A stretch of 34,530 nucleotides of DNA from JAQVEM01 sp964610315 (GCA_964610315.1 CAZSVM010000021.1:1-34530), one strand, 5' to 3'. Shown: positions 22,410 through 31,537, numbered from the stretch's first letter. Notes: a model not told the origin generated them from the letters alone. Numbers and translations are program-made.

Positions 22410-24350
22410 ATGGCAAAAGCAGTAGGAATCGATCTGGGAACAACCAATTCATGTATAGCGGTTATGGAAGGCGGTAAGCCTACGGTTATAACCAATAGTG
22501 AAGGAAGCAGAACCACTCCTTCCGTGGTTGGTATAACCAAAAAAGGAGAAAGGCTGGTAGGACAGCTGGCAAAGAGACAGGCAGCATTGAATCCTGAGAA
22601 TACTATCTATTCTATTAAAAGATTTATCGGTAGAAAATATAGTGAAGTTGAAAGTGAAAGAAAGATAGTATCCTATGTGGTAAAAGACGGCAGAAATAAT
22701 CTGGCAGAAGTGGAAATGGGAGGTAAAGGCTATACTCCAGAAGAGGTATCGGCTATGATACTTCAGAAACTTAAAACAGACGCCGAGAGTTATCTGGGAA
22801 CCAAAATTACCGATGCCGTAATTACCGTTCCTGCTTATTTCAATGATTCCCAGAGACAGGCAACCAAGAATGCCGGTAAGATTGCCGGCCTTAATGTTTT
22901 AAGGATAATTAATGAACCGACGGCTGCTTCTCTTGCCTATGGACTGGATAAAAAGAAAGAGGAAAAGATTTTAGTGTTCGACCTTGGAGGCGGAACATTT
23001 GATGTATCCATACTGGAAGTCGGTGAGGGAGTATTCGAAGTAAAAGCCAGTCACGGTGATATGCACCTGGGTGGAGATGATTACGACGACCGCATCATGA
23101 ATTATGTTGCCGACGAATTTAAAAAAGAACAGGGAATCGATTTAAGAAAAGACAGACAGGCACTTCAGAGATTAATAGAAGCATCGGAGAAGGCCAAGGT
23201 AGAATTATCTTCGGTTATGGAAACAAATATAAATCTTCCATTTGTTACTGCAGATGCCAATGGGCCCAAACATCTTGAAGTAAAGATAACCCGGGCAAAA
23301 TTCGAGCAGTTAACTGCGGATTTGACTGACAGATGCAAGGGACCACTGGAGAAAGCTTTAAAAGACTCCGGACTTAAAACCAGTGATCTCGATGAAGTAA
23401 TACTGGTTGGTGGAGCAACCAGAATGCCGGTTATTCAGCAGCTGGTAAAAGACTATACCGGAAAAGAGCCCAACAAAAGCGTGAATCCGGATGAAGTAGT
23501 GGCAGTGGGAGCAGCTATCCAGGCCGGCGTACTGAAAGGAGACGTAAAAGACGTGGTACTTCTGGATGTAACACCGCTATCGCTGGGTATCGAAACTCTG
23601 GGTGGGGTAATGACCAGATTAATTGAGAAAAATACCACAATCCCCACAAAGAAAAGTGAGATATTTACCACTGCGGCGGATAACCAGACCAGTGTGGATA
23701 TACACGTACTTCAGGGAGAACGTGACATGGCTAGAGATAATAAAACCATAGGACGATTCAGACTGGATGGAATACCGCCTGCTCCGAGAGGAGTTCCGCA
23801 GATAGAGGTAACTTTTGATATCGATGCCAATGGAATTGTAAATGTTTCCGCCAAAGATACCGCTACCGGTAAGGAGCAGAAAATTACCATTACTGCAACC
23901 TCGCATCTGTCCGATGATGAAATAGAGAGGATGGTTAACGAAGCAAAGGAACATTCGGAGGAAGATAAGAAGAAGAGGACTCTGGCTGATGCCAGGAACA
24001 ATGCTGACAATCTGATTTATTCCACAGAGAAGTTAATGAGGGATGTCAGCGGCAAGGTTCCTGAAGATATGAAGAAGAGCATAGAAGAACAAGTTAAAGT
24101 ATTAAGGAAGAGCATGGAGTCGGATAATGCCGATGAAATAAAAAGAGAAATAGAAAAATTACAGAATCTGCAGAATGAATTATCGCAAAAGCTTTACGCT
24201 CAGACAGGTTCGGGACCTGGTGCAGGCGGAGGGGAAACCGGAGCCGGAGGATCAGAAAGCCAGCAGCAGGCAGGAAGTAAGCCGGGAAGCAACGGAGAAG
24301 AAGAAGTAATCGATGCCGAGTTTGAAGCAAAAGATGATGAGAATAAATAA
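22410..24350 (+). CDS. dnaK: Chaperone DnaK (Hsp70)
   Basis: A 646-residue Hsp70 with the full ATPase domain: AVGIDLGTTNSCIAVMEGG at the start, VPAYFNDSQRQATKNAG, NEPTAASLAYGL, LVFDLGGGTFDVSIL and VILVGGATRMPVIQ. The substrate-binding domain starts near LDVTPLSLGIETLGG. A Gly/Ser/Gln-rich linker precedes the conserved C-terminal EEVIDAEF, followed by a short EAKDDENK tail. It folds newly made and stress-damaged proteins with DnaJ (next gene) and a nucleotide-exchange factor. No grpE is found in this cluster, so GrpE must be encoded elsewhere. AAAGGA precedes the ATG by about 11 bases. A long hairpin lies between this gene and dnaJ. Confidence 0.98.
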   Translation: MAKAVGIDLGTTNSCIAVMEGGKPTVITNSEGSRTTPSVVGITKKGERLVGQLAKRQAALNPENTIYSIKRFIGRKYSEVESERKIVSYVVKDGRNNLAEVEMGGKGYTPEEVSAMILQKLKTDAESYLGTKITDAVITVPAYFNDSQRQATKNAGKIAGLNVLRIINEPTAASLAYGLDKKKEEKILVFDLGGGTFDVSILEVGEGVFEVKASHGDMHLGGDDYDDRIMNYVADEFKKEQGIDLRKDRQALQRLIEASEKAKVELSSVMETNINLPFVTADANGPKHLEVKITRAKFEQLTADLTDRCKGPLEKALKDSGLKTSDLDEVILVGGATRMPVIQQLVKDYTGKEPNKSVNPDEVVAVGAAIQAGVLKGDVKDVVLLDVTPLSLGIETLGGVMTRLIEKNTTIPTKKSEIFTTAADNQTSVDIHVLQGERDMARDNKTIGRFRLDGIPPAPRGVPQIEVTFDIDANGIVNVSAKDTATGKEQKITITATSHLSDDEIERMVNEAKEHSEEDKKKRTLADARNNADNLIYSTEKLMRDVSGKVPEDMKKSIEEQVKVLRKSMESDNADEIKREIEKLQNLQNELSQKLYAQTGSGPGAGGGETGAGGSESQQQAGSKPGSNGEEEVIDAEFEAKDDENK

Positions 24351-24379
24351 AGCAGCAGTTAAATTGAAAAAATCTATTT

Positions 24380-24424
24380 ATATGTCTGCCCATAACTTTG
24401 CTAGTAGGTTATGGGCAGACATAT
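24380..24424 (+). terminator. 17-bp perfect hairpin between dnaK and dnaJ
   Basis: Bases 24380-24396 and 24408-24424 are exactly complementary (core GTCTGCCCATAAC / GTTATGGGCAGAC), with an 11-base loop. No T-tract follows. It may partly terminate transcription or protect the dnaK message, so that dnaK is made in excess over dnaJ and clpB. Confidence 0.6.
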
Positions 24425-24450
24425 TTATAAAGATATAAAGGTGAATATAA

Positions 24451-25431
24451 ATGGTTGAATATAAGGATTATTATAAAGTATTAGGAGTAGATAAGGAGGC
24501 TTCCCAGGAGGAGATAAAGAAAGCTTATAGAAAGCTGGCCAGAAAGTATCACCCCGATGCAAACCCGGATAATCCTAAAGCGGAAGAAAAATTTAAAGAA
24601 ATCGGAGAGGCCTATGAAGTACTGAAGGATCCACAGAAGAGAACCAGGTATGATCAGTTAGGGGCAAACTGGAAACAATATGCCCATGCCGGTCCGGGCT
24701 GGCCCGGGGGTGGGAGAACCTATACCTATGATTTTGGAAATAAAGGCTTTAGTTTCGAGGATCTGGGCGGCGGTTTTTCCGATTTTTTTGAAATGTTTTT
24801 TGGAAGAGGAGCAGACAAGAGATTTTCCGATTTTAGTTCCGGTTTTGGTTCACAGTTTGGAGGAAGAACCCGGACCGCTGCACAAAAGGGCCAGGATGTA
24901 CAGTCCATCATTGCCATAACTTTAAGGGAGGCTTACACCGGGACGCAGAGATCTCTTAAACTGCAGAAGGAAAGAAAGGTAAGAACCATTAATGTAAAAA
25001 TACCCAAAGGCATTAAAGACGGGGGGAAGATCAGAGCAACCGGAGAAGGAGCAAAAAGCCCATCTGGGGGGCCGGCGGGAGATTTATATTTGATAATAAA
25101 TATTACTCCCCATAATTTTTTTACCAGAAAAAATGATGATCTTTACTGTGAAATACCGGTAACAATAAAAGAGGCTTACTATGGTGCAAAAATAGATATC
25201 CCCACTTTTGAGGGAAAAGTTACAGTAAAGGTTCCGTCAAAAACTCAGGGAGGAAGAACGCTCAGGTTAAAGGGTAAAGGAATGCCTAAGCTGAGAGGCG
25301 GCGGATTTGGAGACCTTTATGCTAAAGTAAAAATAGTACTGCCGGAAAGGTTGACTAATGAGCAGAAAAAATATTTTGATGAATTTGCCAAAAGTTATGA
25401 TGAAAATCCCAGAACTAATATTATTGTATGA
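24451..25431 (+). CDS. J-domain chaperone, DnaJ/CbpA type without zinc finger
   Basis: A 326-residue co-chaperone of DnaK. The J-domain (4-70) has the essential H34-P35-D36 motif in KYHPDANP. A Gly/Phe-rich region follows (about 75-135: GGGRTYTYDFGNKGFSFEDL, FGRGADKRF). Then come the two C-terminal beta-sandwich domains (IAITLREAYTGTQRSLKL, VTIKEAYYGAKIDIPT, GKGMPKLRGGGFGDLY). There are no CxxCxGxG repeats, so it is a type II protein similar to CbpA, and the only J-protein in this operon. It may deliver clients to DnaK and to DnaK-ClpB disaggregation. Confidence 0.93.
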   Translation: MVEYKDYYKVLGVDKEASQEEIKKAYRKLARKYHPDANPDNPKAEEKFKEIGEAYEVLKDPQKRTRYDQLGANWKQYAHAGPGWPGGGRTYTYDFGNKGFSFEDLGGGFSDFFEMFFGRGADKRFSDFSSGFGSQFGGRTRTAAQKGQDVQSIIAITLREAYTGTQRSLKLQKERKVRTINVKIPKGIKDGGKIRATGEGAKSPSGGPAGDLYLIINITPHNFFTRKNDDLYCEIPVTIKEAYYGAKIDIPTFEGKVTVKVPSKTQGGRTLRLKGKGMPKLRGGGFGDLYAKVKIVLPERLTNEQKKYFDEFAKSYDENPRTNIIV

Positions 25432-25514
25432 TTTTTGAATTTTATGGTTATGGTTTCGATTATGATAGGAGTGATTTGTAAGATAACTAATGACTACAGG
25501 GGTGATTTAAATAT

Positions 25515-28109
25515 ATGCAGTTCGATAAATTCACTATAAAAGCCCAGGAGCTGCTTTCAGAGGCGCAGAGGATAGCTTCGGAAAACGGTAATCAGAGTAT
25601 CGATGATATTCATTTAATGTCTGCCATACTGGAGCAGACGGAAGGAATAATTGTACCTATACTTAAAAAACTTGAGGTTAATATCGATAAATTTTCAGAT
25701 GAGATAAAAGACACACTGGCCGGGCAACCCAAGGTTAGCGGGCAGGCAGCACAGTTATATATCAGTCCAGGGCTGAACGATATTTTGAATAATGCTTTTA
25801 AAGAAGCCGAGCAGTTAAAGGATGAATATGTTTCCACCGAGCATATTTTGATATCCCTTACGCAAAGCAGTAGCGAGGTTGGCAAACTTCTAAGGAAGTA
25901 CGGAGTAACCAAGGACAGAATATATCAGATTCTGGTAAGTATCAGGGGCAGCCAGAGGATAACCGATCAGAATCCCGAAGATAAATACCAGGCTCTTAAA
26001 AGATATGGGAAAGATATTACCGATCTGGCAAGAAAGGGTAAGCTGGATCCGGTAATAGGAAGGGATGACGAAATAAGGAGGGTTATCCAGGTGCTGTCCA
26101 GAAGAACAAAGAATAATCCTGTACTTATCGGTGATCCGGGAGTAGGAAAGACTGCTATTGTTGAGGGGCTGGCTAATAGAATAGTATCCGGAGATGTTCC
26201 GGAGGGATTAAAAAATAAGAAAGTTGTAGCACTGGATATGGGTTCCCTGGTAGCAGGTTCCAAATACCGAGGCGAATTCGAAGACAGGTTAAAAGCAGTA
26301 CTTAAAGAAGTATCGAAAGCGGAAGGTAATATCATTTTATTTTTGGATGAGCTGCATACGGTGGTTGGAGCAGGAGCAGCAGAAGGAGCCGTTGATGCCT
26401 CGAATATGCTAAAGCCCATGCTTGCCCGGGGTGAACTACATGCCATAGGGGCAACCACTGTTGATGAATACAGGAAATACATTGAGAAGGATGCCGCTCT
26501 GGAAAGAAGATTCCAGCCCATTCAGATAAATGAGCCATCGGTAGAAGATACCATATCTATACTAAGAGGCTTGAGGGAAAAATATGAGGTACACCATGGA
26601 GTAAGAATAAAAGATTCTGCTCTGGTTGCTGCGGCAGTTCTTTCGGATAGGTATATATCCGACCGGTTCCTTCCGGACAAGGCTATTGACCTTGTAGACG
26701 AGGCTGCTTCCAGGCTGAGGATCGAAATAGATAGCATGCCCACTGAAATCGATGAGGTGGAAAGAAAAATAAAACAGTTTGAAATCGAAATCCAGGCATT
26801 GAAAAAAGAAAAAGACAAAGCCTCACTTTCAAGGATGGAAAAGATAAAAAAAGAGCTTTCCAATCTTAAAGAGAAAAGCGATTCAATGAAAGCTCACTGG
26901 CAGCAGGAAAAAGAGATAATAAAAAATATAAGGAATTTAAAAGAGGAAATAGAAAGAACTAGAATGGATGCCGAGCATGCAGAAAGAGATGCCGATCTGC
27001 AGAAAGCGGCAGAATTAAAATACGGAAAGCTGCTGGAGCTTCAGAAAAAACTGGGAGAGGAAAATAAGAAACTGGAAGAGCTGCAAAAAAATCGGAAAAT
27101 GTTAAAAGAAGAAGTGGACGAGGAAGATATTGCAGAAACGGTTTCCAAGTGGACCGGAATTCCGATTACCAGGCTGATGGAAGCTGAAATTGAGAAGCTG
27201 GTTAATATGGAAGAAAGATTGAAGCAGCGAGTGGTGGGCCAGGATGAAGCCATATCCGTAGTCTCCAATGCCATTAGGAGAGCCAGAGCAGGCCTTCAGG
27301 ATCCAAACCGCCCCATCGGTTCATTTATATTCCTGGGGCCTACCGGAGTAGGAAAGACCGAACTTTCGAAAGCTCTGGCCGAGTTCCTGTTCGATGATGA
27401 AAGGGCAATGGTAAGAATAGATATGTCGGAATATATGGAAAAACATACCGTATCCAGACTTATAGGCGCTCCTCCCGGCTATGTGGGATATGAAGAAGGC
27501 GGATATCTCACCGAAGCAGTGAGGAGGAAACCTTACACGGTTATACTTCTGGATGAAATCGAGAAAGCCCACGGTGATGTTTTTAATATATTACTTCAAA
27601 TAATGGATGAGGGGAGGCTGACCGATGGACATGGAAGAACGGTCGATTTCAAGAATACGGTTATCATTATGACCTCCAATATCGGCAGCCAGTGGATAAC
27701 CGAACTGGGTGATAAGGATGAAGAGGAAATGAAGAAGAGGATCACCGAAGCAATGAAAAATAATTTCAAACCTGAATTTTTGAACCGGGTTGATGACATA
27801 GTCATATTTCACCGACTGGGTATCGATGAAATAACTAAAATCGTGGAGATCCAGATTGAAAATTTAAAGGAAACTTTGAAAGGAAAGAGGCTCAGCCTGG
27901 AAATAACCAAAAAGGCTGAAAAACTTCTGGCGAAGGAAGGGTTTGACCCGGTGTACGGGGCAAGGCCGTTAAAAAGGGTTATCCAGAATGAGCTGCAGAA
28001 TGTACTGGCCTTAAAACTCTTGAATGGAGAGATAAAAGGAGGAGATCACCTGATGGTTGATGTCACCGGACCGGAAGGAAGAGTTCTGGATATCAAAGTT
28101 AAAAAATAA
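25515..28109 (+). CDS. clpB: ATP-dependent disaggregase ClpB
   Basis: An 864-residue Hsp100 of normal length. Order of parts: N-domain repeats (about 1-145); first AAA+ module with Walker A GDPGVGKTA, Walker B ILFLDELHTVVGAG and KYRGEFEDRLKAVL; the long coiled-coil middle domain (about 405-530, rich in Glu/Lys/Leu), which docks DnaK; second AAA+ module with GPTGVGKTELSKALAE, the pore loop GYVGYEEGG and VILLDEIEKAH; and the D2 small domain ending in YGARPLKRVIQNELQN. The middle domain distinguishes it from ClpC and ClpA. It rescues aggregated proteins together with DnaK/DnaJ encoded just upstream. Its ribosome site is AGGGGTG. Confidence 0.97.
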   Translation: MQFDKFTIKAQELLSEAQRIASENGNQSIDDIHLMSAILEQTEGIIVPILKKLEVNIDKFSDEIKDTLAGQPKVSGQAAQLYISPGLNDILNNAFKEAEQLKDEYVSTEHILISLTQSSSEVGKLLRKYGVTKDRIYQILVSIRGSQRITDQNPEDKYQALKRYGKDITDLARKGKLDPVIGRDDEIRRVIQVLSRRTKNNPVLIGDPGVGKTAIVEGLANRIVSGDVPEGLKNKKVVALDMGSLVAGSKYRGEFEDRLKAVLKEVSKAEGNIILFLDELHTVVGAGAAEGAVDASNMLKPMLARGELHAIGATTVDEYRKYIEKDAALERRFQPIQINEPSVEDTISILRGLREKYEVHHGVRIKDSALVAAAVLSDRYISDRFLPDKAIDLVDEAASRLRIEIDSMPTEIDEVERKIKQFEIEIQALKKEKDKASLSRMEKIKKELSNLKEKSDSMKAHWQQEKEIIKNIRNLKEEIERTRMDAEHAERDADLQKAAELKYGKLLELQKKLGEENKKLEELQKNRKMLKEEVDEEDIAETVSKWTGIPITRLMEAEIEKLVNMEERLKQRVVGQDEAISVVSNAIRRARAGLQDPNRPIGSFIFLGPTGVGKTELSKALAEFLFDDERAMVRIDMSEYMEKHTVSRLIGAPPGYVGYEEGGYLTEAVRRKPYTVILLDEIEKAHGDVFNILLQIMDEGRLTDGHGRTVDFKNTVIIMTSNIGSQWITELGDKDEEEMKKRITEAMKNNFKPEFLNRVDDIVIFHRLGIDEITKIVEIQIENLKETLKGKRLSLEITKKAEKLLAKEGFDPVYGARPLKRVIQNELQNVLALKLLNGEIKGGDHLMVDVTGPEGRVLDIKVKK

Positions 28110-28151
28110 ATATTTAGCCTAAAATAAAGTATAAAAAAAGAGGTCCGCTAT

Positions 28152-28481
28152 ATGGGAAAAAGAGACATCGATATGATAAGGGAAATTGGGGGAAATGTGG
28201 AGCGCTTTGCTGGAAAGACTGTAAGGGATAGAGTAATGGAAGGCAGTGAAAAGATATCTTCAAGTACCGCTAAAGATAAAATAGCTGAATGGGTCGAAGA
28301 AGCTATGGATAAACTGGATACCCTGACCGATAAGAAGATAAGATTTCAGATAATGGAGAACTGCGGTTATAATTGTTCAATCGTAAATAAAGGGATATTA
28401 CTTATTGTCATTGCTCAAAGGGATTTGTCAAAAGATTATGGGAAGGAATTCTTGAAAGGACTGTTAAGGTCGAATTTATAA
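28152..28481 (+). CDS. Small Cys-containing protein after clpB, apparently frameshifted
   Basis: The open frame gives 109 residues. The first 80 (an Asp/Glu/Lys-rich helical region ending in MENCGYNCSIVNK) look like real protein, but the tail after Lys-80 does not. The minus-one frame from 28391 to 28531 continues with a plausible domain end (RDITYCHCSKGFVKRLWEG, later SGAQECEFAIYL). Joining the two would give about 126 residues with Cys in CGYNC, CHC and EC, like small Cys-containing families whose ends read G-x-x-x-C-x-F-x-I. One missing A in the run at 28389-28391 would explain it. Family not named with confidence; DUF6144-like or ATC-hydrolase-like are guesses. It lies 42 bases after clpB and starts with GAGG. 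Confidence 0.6.
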   Translation: MGKRDIDMIREIGGNVERFAGKTVRDRVMEGSEKISSSTAKDKIAEWVEEAMDKLDTLTDKKIRFQIMENCGYNCSIVNKGILLIVIAQRDLSKDYGKEFLKGLLRSNL

Positions 28482-28531
28482 AATCGGCTGTGTCAGGGGC
28501 GCAGGAGTGTGAATTTGCGATCTATCTGTAG
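28391..28531 (+). pseudogene. Out-of-frame 3' part of the post-clpB gene
   Basis: Read from 28391 this stretch encodes about 46 residues without a start codon: RDITYCHCSKGFVKRLWEG, then ILERTVKVEFIKSAVSGAQ, then ECEFAIYL and a TAG. It is coherent protein sequence with two Cys-bearing segments and directly continues the upstream frame if one base is restored. It is thus a decayed gene end, a sequence error, or much less likely a programmed frameshift. Confidence 0.6.
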
Positions 28532-28565
28532 TTCTGCGATGGGAAATATTGGATAATGCTGGCAA

Positions 28566-29372
28566 TTAATGCTCTTCCCCTGAGGTTATAGTATCCTGGG
28601 GCAATTCTTCCTCCAGATTATCTTCCTCACCGGCACCGAACAGGCTATCAGCTTCGTTCTTGAGTTCCAGAAACTCTTCTTCCAGGGCTCTATTAATATT
28701 ATTGATTATCTTCTTATAAGGCTCCGGCCTGGCAAAATCTTTAAATTCCTCTAATATGCTTTCGGCGATGGGGTCGATTGGCTCTCCTATGAATATGTGT
28801 ATTTTTCTAAAGGCGTTCATAATAATCGAAATTATCCCTCTGGTTACTCTATTGGTCCATATCCATCTTTTACTTTCAGGACCCCTATTGGTATTGTGCA
28901 TATAAATGGGAATTATGGGAAGCTTTGTTTTATAACTGAAATAAGCAGCGCCCTTTTGAAATTCTTTAAAGCCGTCTTTTTTATTAAGCACACCTTCCGG
29001 AAATATTCCGAAGAAAACATTCTTATCTTTGGAAATGTTAAAAAGTTCCCTGAAGCTTTTGACATTTTTCAGGAACTGCTCTTTGAATACAGGTACGCAA
29101 TTTGCAAACTTCCTCATAAAAAAATTAGTAACCCAATTACCGAAATTTTCACTTTCGGCCAAAAAACATATTTTCTTTTTGACGGCAGCAAGGAGTATTA
29201 TAGGATCGGCATCTGCAGTATGATTTATGGCAAATATGGCAGATTTGTTCCCGACCAGTCTTTTCTGATTAAATATTCTGGTTCTAGTAAAAATTTTATA
29301 AAAATTTATAAATAACACCCTGGGAATACCATAGAAGAAATCCGATATTTTTTTCATTGGATTGCCAATCAT
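28566..29372 (-). CDS. PlsC-type 1-acylglycerol-3-phosphate acyltransferase
   Basis: A 268-residue member of the PlsC family (PF01553). The catalytic HxxxxD is H51-TADA-D56 in FAINHTADADP, and the phosphate-binding FPEG motif appears as FGIFPEGVLNKKDG. Block LPIIPIYMHNT and the closing IFIGEPIDP are also typical. It probably makes phosphatidic acid from lysophosphatidic acid, following PlsY. The C-terminal 40 residues are acidic (GAGEEDNLEEELPQD) and outside the domain. ATG 29372 is listed; ATG 29357 (MKKI) is an alternative. It converges with the post-clpB gene, leaving about 35 bases. Confidence 0.88.
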   Translation of the reverse strand: MIGNPMKKISDFFYGIPRVLFINFYKIFTRTRIFNQKRLVGNKSAIFAINHTADADPIILLAAVKKKICFLAESENFGNWVTNFFMRKFANCVPVFKEQFLKNVKSFRELFNISKDKNVFFGIFPEGVLNKKDGFKEFQKGAAYFSYKTKLPIIPIYMHNTNRGPESKRWIWTNRVTRGIISIIMNAFRKIHIFIGEPIDPIAESILEEFKDFARPEPYKKIINNINRALEEEFLELKNEADSLFGAGEEDNLEEELPQDTITSGEEH

Positions 29373-29506
29373 TCCCTAATCTCTTTTATTTTCGATATTA
29401 AAAAATTATTGTTACGTTTAATTATGTTTAATAAAATTATTGATGTTTATTGCACTTTGAATTATAAAGGTTAAATATAAAAAATTCTACTTAAGCTAAA
29501 TTTTTT

Positions 29507-29968
29507 TTATTTTTCTATATCCAGGAAAGTATTTTTTATATTCCGGTAGTGAGTCCCTCTCCAATAGTATTTGTCACAGTTTTTACAATAAAGAAAATTT
29601 TGCTGCGTTTTATATACGTAAGGGGGTACCTTGTTTTTTATCTTCTTCTTTTCTACTTTTATGAGTTTCCGGTTGCATTCGATACATCTTATAAGGTTAG
29701 GTCTTAAAGAAAGATTGAGATCTGTTTTTACCTGTTCCAGCTGGTTCTTGAGTTTTTCATCTTTAATAAGTAAATATTTTATGACTCCATTCTTGAATTC
29801 TTTTCTGGTGAGCATCAAAGAATCCCGGGTTAAAACTGTCCTGCCTGTTTCTCTGGCTATTTTTATTATTTCATCGTCACTGATGTCGTTTATATACAGA
29901 ACATCGCAGCCCGCCATTCTGAGATATTTTGCGAGTTTACCCACCATTATGTCGGCAATAAATTTCAT
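29507..29968 (-). CDS. Mut7-C RNase domain protein
   Basis: A 153-residue Mut7-C protein (PF01927), a PIN-like predicted ribonuclease domain with a zinc ribbon. The N-terminal part has MKFIADIMVGKLAKYLRMAGCD, with the Asp of FIAD as a catalytic residue, and VLTRDSLML supplying a further acidic residue. The C-terminal ribbon uses two CxxC pairs, CIECNRK and CKNCDKYYWRGTHY. The YWRGTHY ending is the family's signature. It starts 2 bases after the yihY-like stop, so it is the last gene of the mgtC-yihY-Mut7C set. RNA target unknown; domain recognised from pattern. Confidence 0.88.
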   Translation of the reverse strand: MKFIADIMVGKLAKYLRMAGCDVLYINDISDDEIIKIARETGRTVLTRDSLMLTRKEFKNGVIKYLLIKDEKLKNQLEQVKTDLNLSLRPNLIRCIECNRKLIKVEKKKIKNKVPPYVYKTQQNFLYCKNCDKYYWRGTHYRNIKNTFLDIEK

Positions 29969-29970
29969 GT

Positions 29971-30816
29971 TTATACCAGATCCAGCGAATTAATCTCGGC
30001 ACCCAGCACCAGAATAAAGCTGGATATATAAATCCAGAGCAGGAAACCTATTATTGATCCCACTGAACCGTAGGTTAATTCGAAGTTTCCAAATTTGTTT
30101 ATATAAAGAATAAAAATATGTTTAGACAGTTCCCAGGTTAACGCTGCAAATAAGGCCCCTTTGTATATATGGTATTTAAAGTGAGTTTTCCTGTTGGTAC
30201 CAAAATAGTAAACAAGACTGAAAATGGCAAAATTAAATATAAGTCCCAGAAAAATGGATATCGATTTGAATAAAGATGCTGAGATGGATTCATTCAATTT
30301 GAAGTAATTCACAATTGTGTTTGCAAGGTAAAACAGGGACGTGGATAGCAGAAAAGATAGAAGAACAATTATGAATATCATGGTTATTATCAGAAAACCG
30401 AAAGTTTTTTGTTTCCAGAACTTCCTCTGGGTTTTAGTTTTATAAATTCTGTTGAGTGAAAATTGGACGGAATCAAATACGTAGGTAGTTGCCACAACTA
30501 AAAAAATAAAACCTGCGATTCCTATACTGGTCCTGCTCTCTACTATTTTTGCTATATTGGATTCCGTAAAGTTATATATGATGGGAATTCTTTCCTTAAC
30601 AAAATCGAGTATGGTTGTCTGGAAGTTAAATTTATTAATTAATATACCCGAAAAAGAAATCAATATAAGCATAAGGGGGAAAATAGAGAACAGGAAATAA
30701 AAAGCAATTGATGAAGTCATCACCAATCCGCCGTCCGATATGTATTTTGACGACAGCTTCTTTAGATATCCGAAAACATTTAAGGTGAAAATTTTTATTT
30801 TATCTTTTATATACAA
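29971..30816 (-). CDS. YihY/BrkB-family inner-membrane protein
   Basis: A 281-residue integral membrane protein of the YihY/virulence factor BrkB family (PF03631), once misnamed RNase BN. Six spans are apparent. Typical blocks are LVMTSSIAFYFLFSIFPLML near residues 31-50, the central helix pair, and YGSVGSIIGFLLWIYISSFILVLGAEIN at the end (the GAE/N motif). Molecular function is unsettled. The listed start is TTG (30814-30816) without a clear ribosome site, 16 bases after the mgtC stop, so coupling is likely. Confidence 0.9.
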   Translation of the reverse strand: MYIKDKIKIFTLNVFGYLKKLSSKYISDGGLVMTSSIAFYFLFSIFPLMLILISFSGILINKFNFQTTILDFVKERIPIIYNFTESNIAKIVESRTSIGIAGFIFLVVATTYVFDSVQFSLNRIYKTKTQRKFWKQKTFGFLIITMIFIIVLLSFLLSTSLFYLANTIVNYFKLNESISASLFKSISIFLGLIFNFAIFSLVYYFGTNRKTHFKYHIYKGALFAALTWELSKHIFILYINKFGNFELTYGSVGSIIGFLLWIYISSFILVLGAEINSLDLV

Positions 30817-30832
30817 ATTTTATGGTAAAGAT

Positions 30833-31537
30833 TTAGTAAATATTTATTTCTTCTATTTCTTTGAATTTGCTCAGTTCTTTGATTATCTTGGTAGAAAATT
30901 CGGAATCCCTGCTGTACAGGTTTATACTAAATATTTTTTTATTATTTTCACTATCGAATTTATACTTTTTACTCTTTATATTTACCGACATTTTTTTAAG
31001 CAATTCTATTATTTTTTCCAGATTGGTAAAATTCTCCGGGGTAGTTATTTTTACCAGGTAATTGGGCAGTTTCAGCATTTTGTCCTCTATATACTTCAAA
31101 ATACTCAAAGTAAGGAAACCAAAGATAGTTACCAATAGGGCAAGGTAATATAACTTGACACCAAGAGCCATACCAATAGAGGCTACTATCCATATACTGG
31201 CAGCAGTGGTTACTCCTCTTATAAGAGATCCCTGTCTGAATATGGCTCCGGCACCAATAAAACCAATTCCAGTAACGATGCCTGCTGCTATCCTTGATGG
31301 GTCTATGGTACCACTGCCGATTGAGGAGAACCCCAGGTAGGAGATTAAAGTAAATACTGTTGAACCAAGACATACCAGAGCATGGGTTCTAAGTCCTGCC
31401 GGCCTTTCCGCTTTCTCTCTCTGGAGCCCTATTATACCTCCGAAGATCAGCGCAAGAATGCAGGGTAGAAATATATCAAGTAAAAAGGCAGAAGAGTCGA
31501 ATTTTATCTCCGCTAATAAATTCCGGGTTATTTCCAT
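30833..31537 (-). CDS. MgtC/SapB family membrane protein
   Basis: A 234-residue MgtC-type protein. The N-terminal half has about five spans with family blocks GGIIGLQREKAERPAGLRTH (residues about 28-47), GIGFIGAGAIFRQG and VRGVTTAASIWIVASIGMA-like sequence (here IRGVTTAAS). The C-terminal 80 residues form a soluble ACT-like tail. In pathogens MgtC inhibits the F-type ATP synthase and is tied to Mg2+ limitation, but environmental homologues are poorly defined. First gene of the three-gene minus-strand operon. The ATG lacks a strong ribosome site. Confidence 0.9.
   Translation of the reverse strand: MEITRNLLAEIKFDSSAFLLDIFLPCILALIFGGIIGLQREKAERPAGLRTHALVCLGSTVFTLISYLGFSSIGSGTIDPSRIAAGIVTGIGFIGAGAIFRQGSLIRGVTTAASIWIVASIGMALGVKLYYLALLVTIFGFLTLSILKYIEDKMLKLPNYLVKITTPENFTNLEKIIELLKKMSVNIKSKKYKFDSENNKKIFSINLYSRDSEFSTKIIKELSKFKEIEEINIY

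Noticed and set aside
25967..26863. Long minus-strand frames opposite clpB (and similar ones opposite dnaK, the P-type ATPase and nrdJ)
   Set aside because: They are Ser/Leu-rich mirror frames of well-conserved genes, with no ribosome sites or recognisable domains.
28380..28400. Programmed -1 frameshift in the post-clpB gene
   Set aside because: The zero-frame A AAT AAA G does not allow tandem re-pairing, since the slipped codon would be TAA; a base deletion or read error is simpler.
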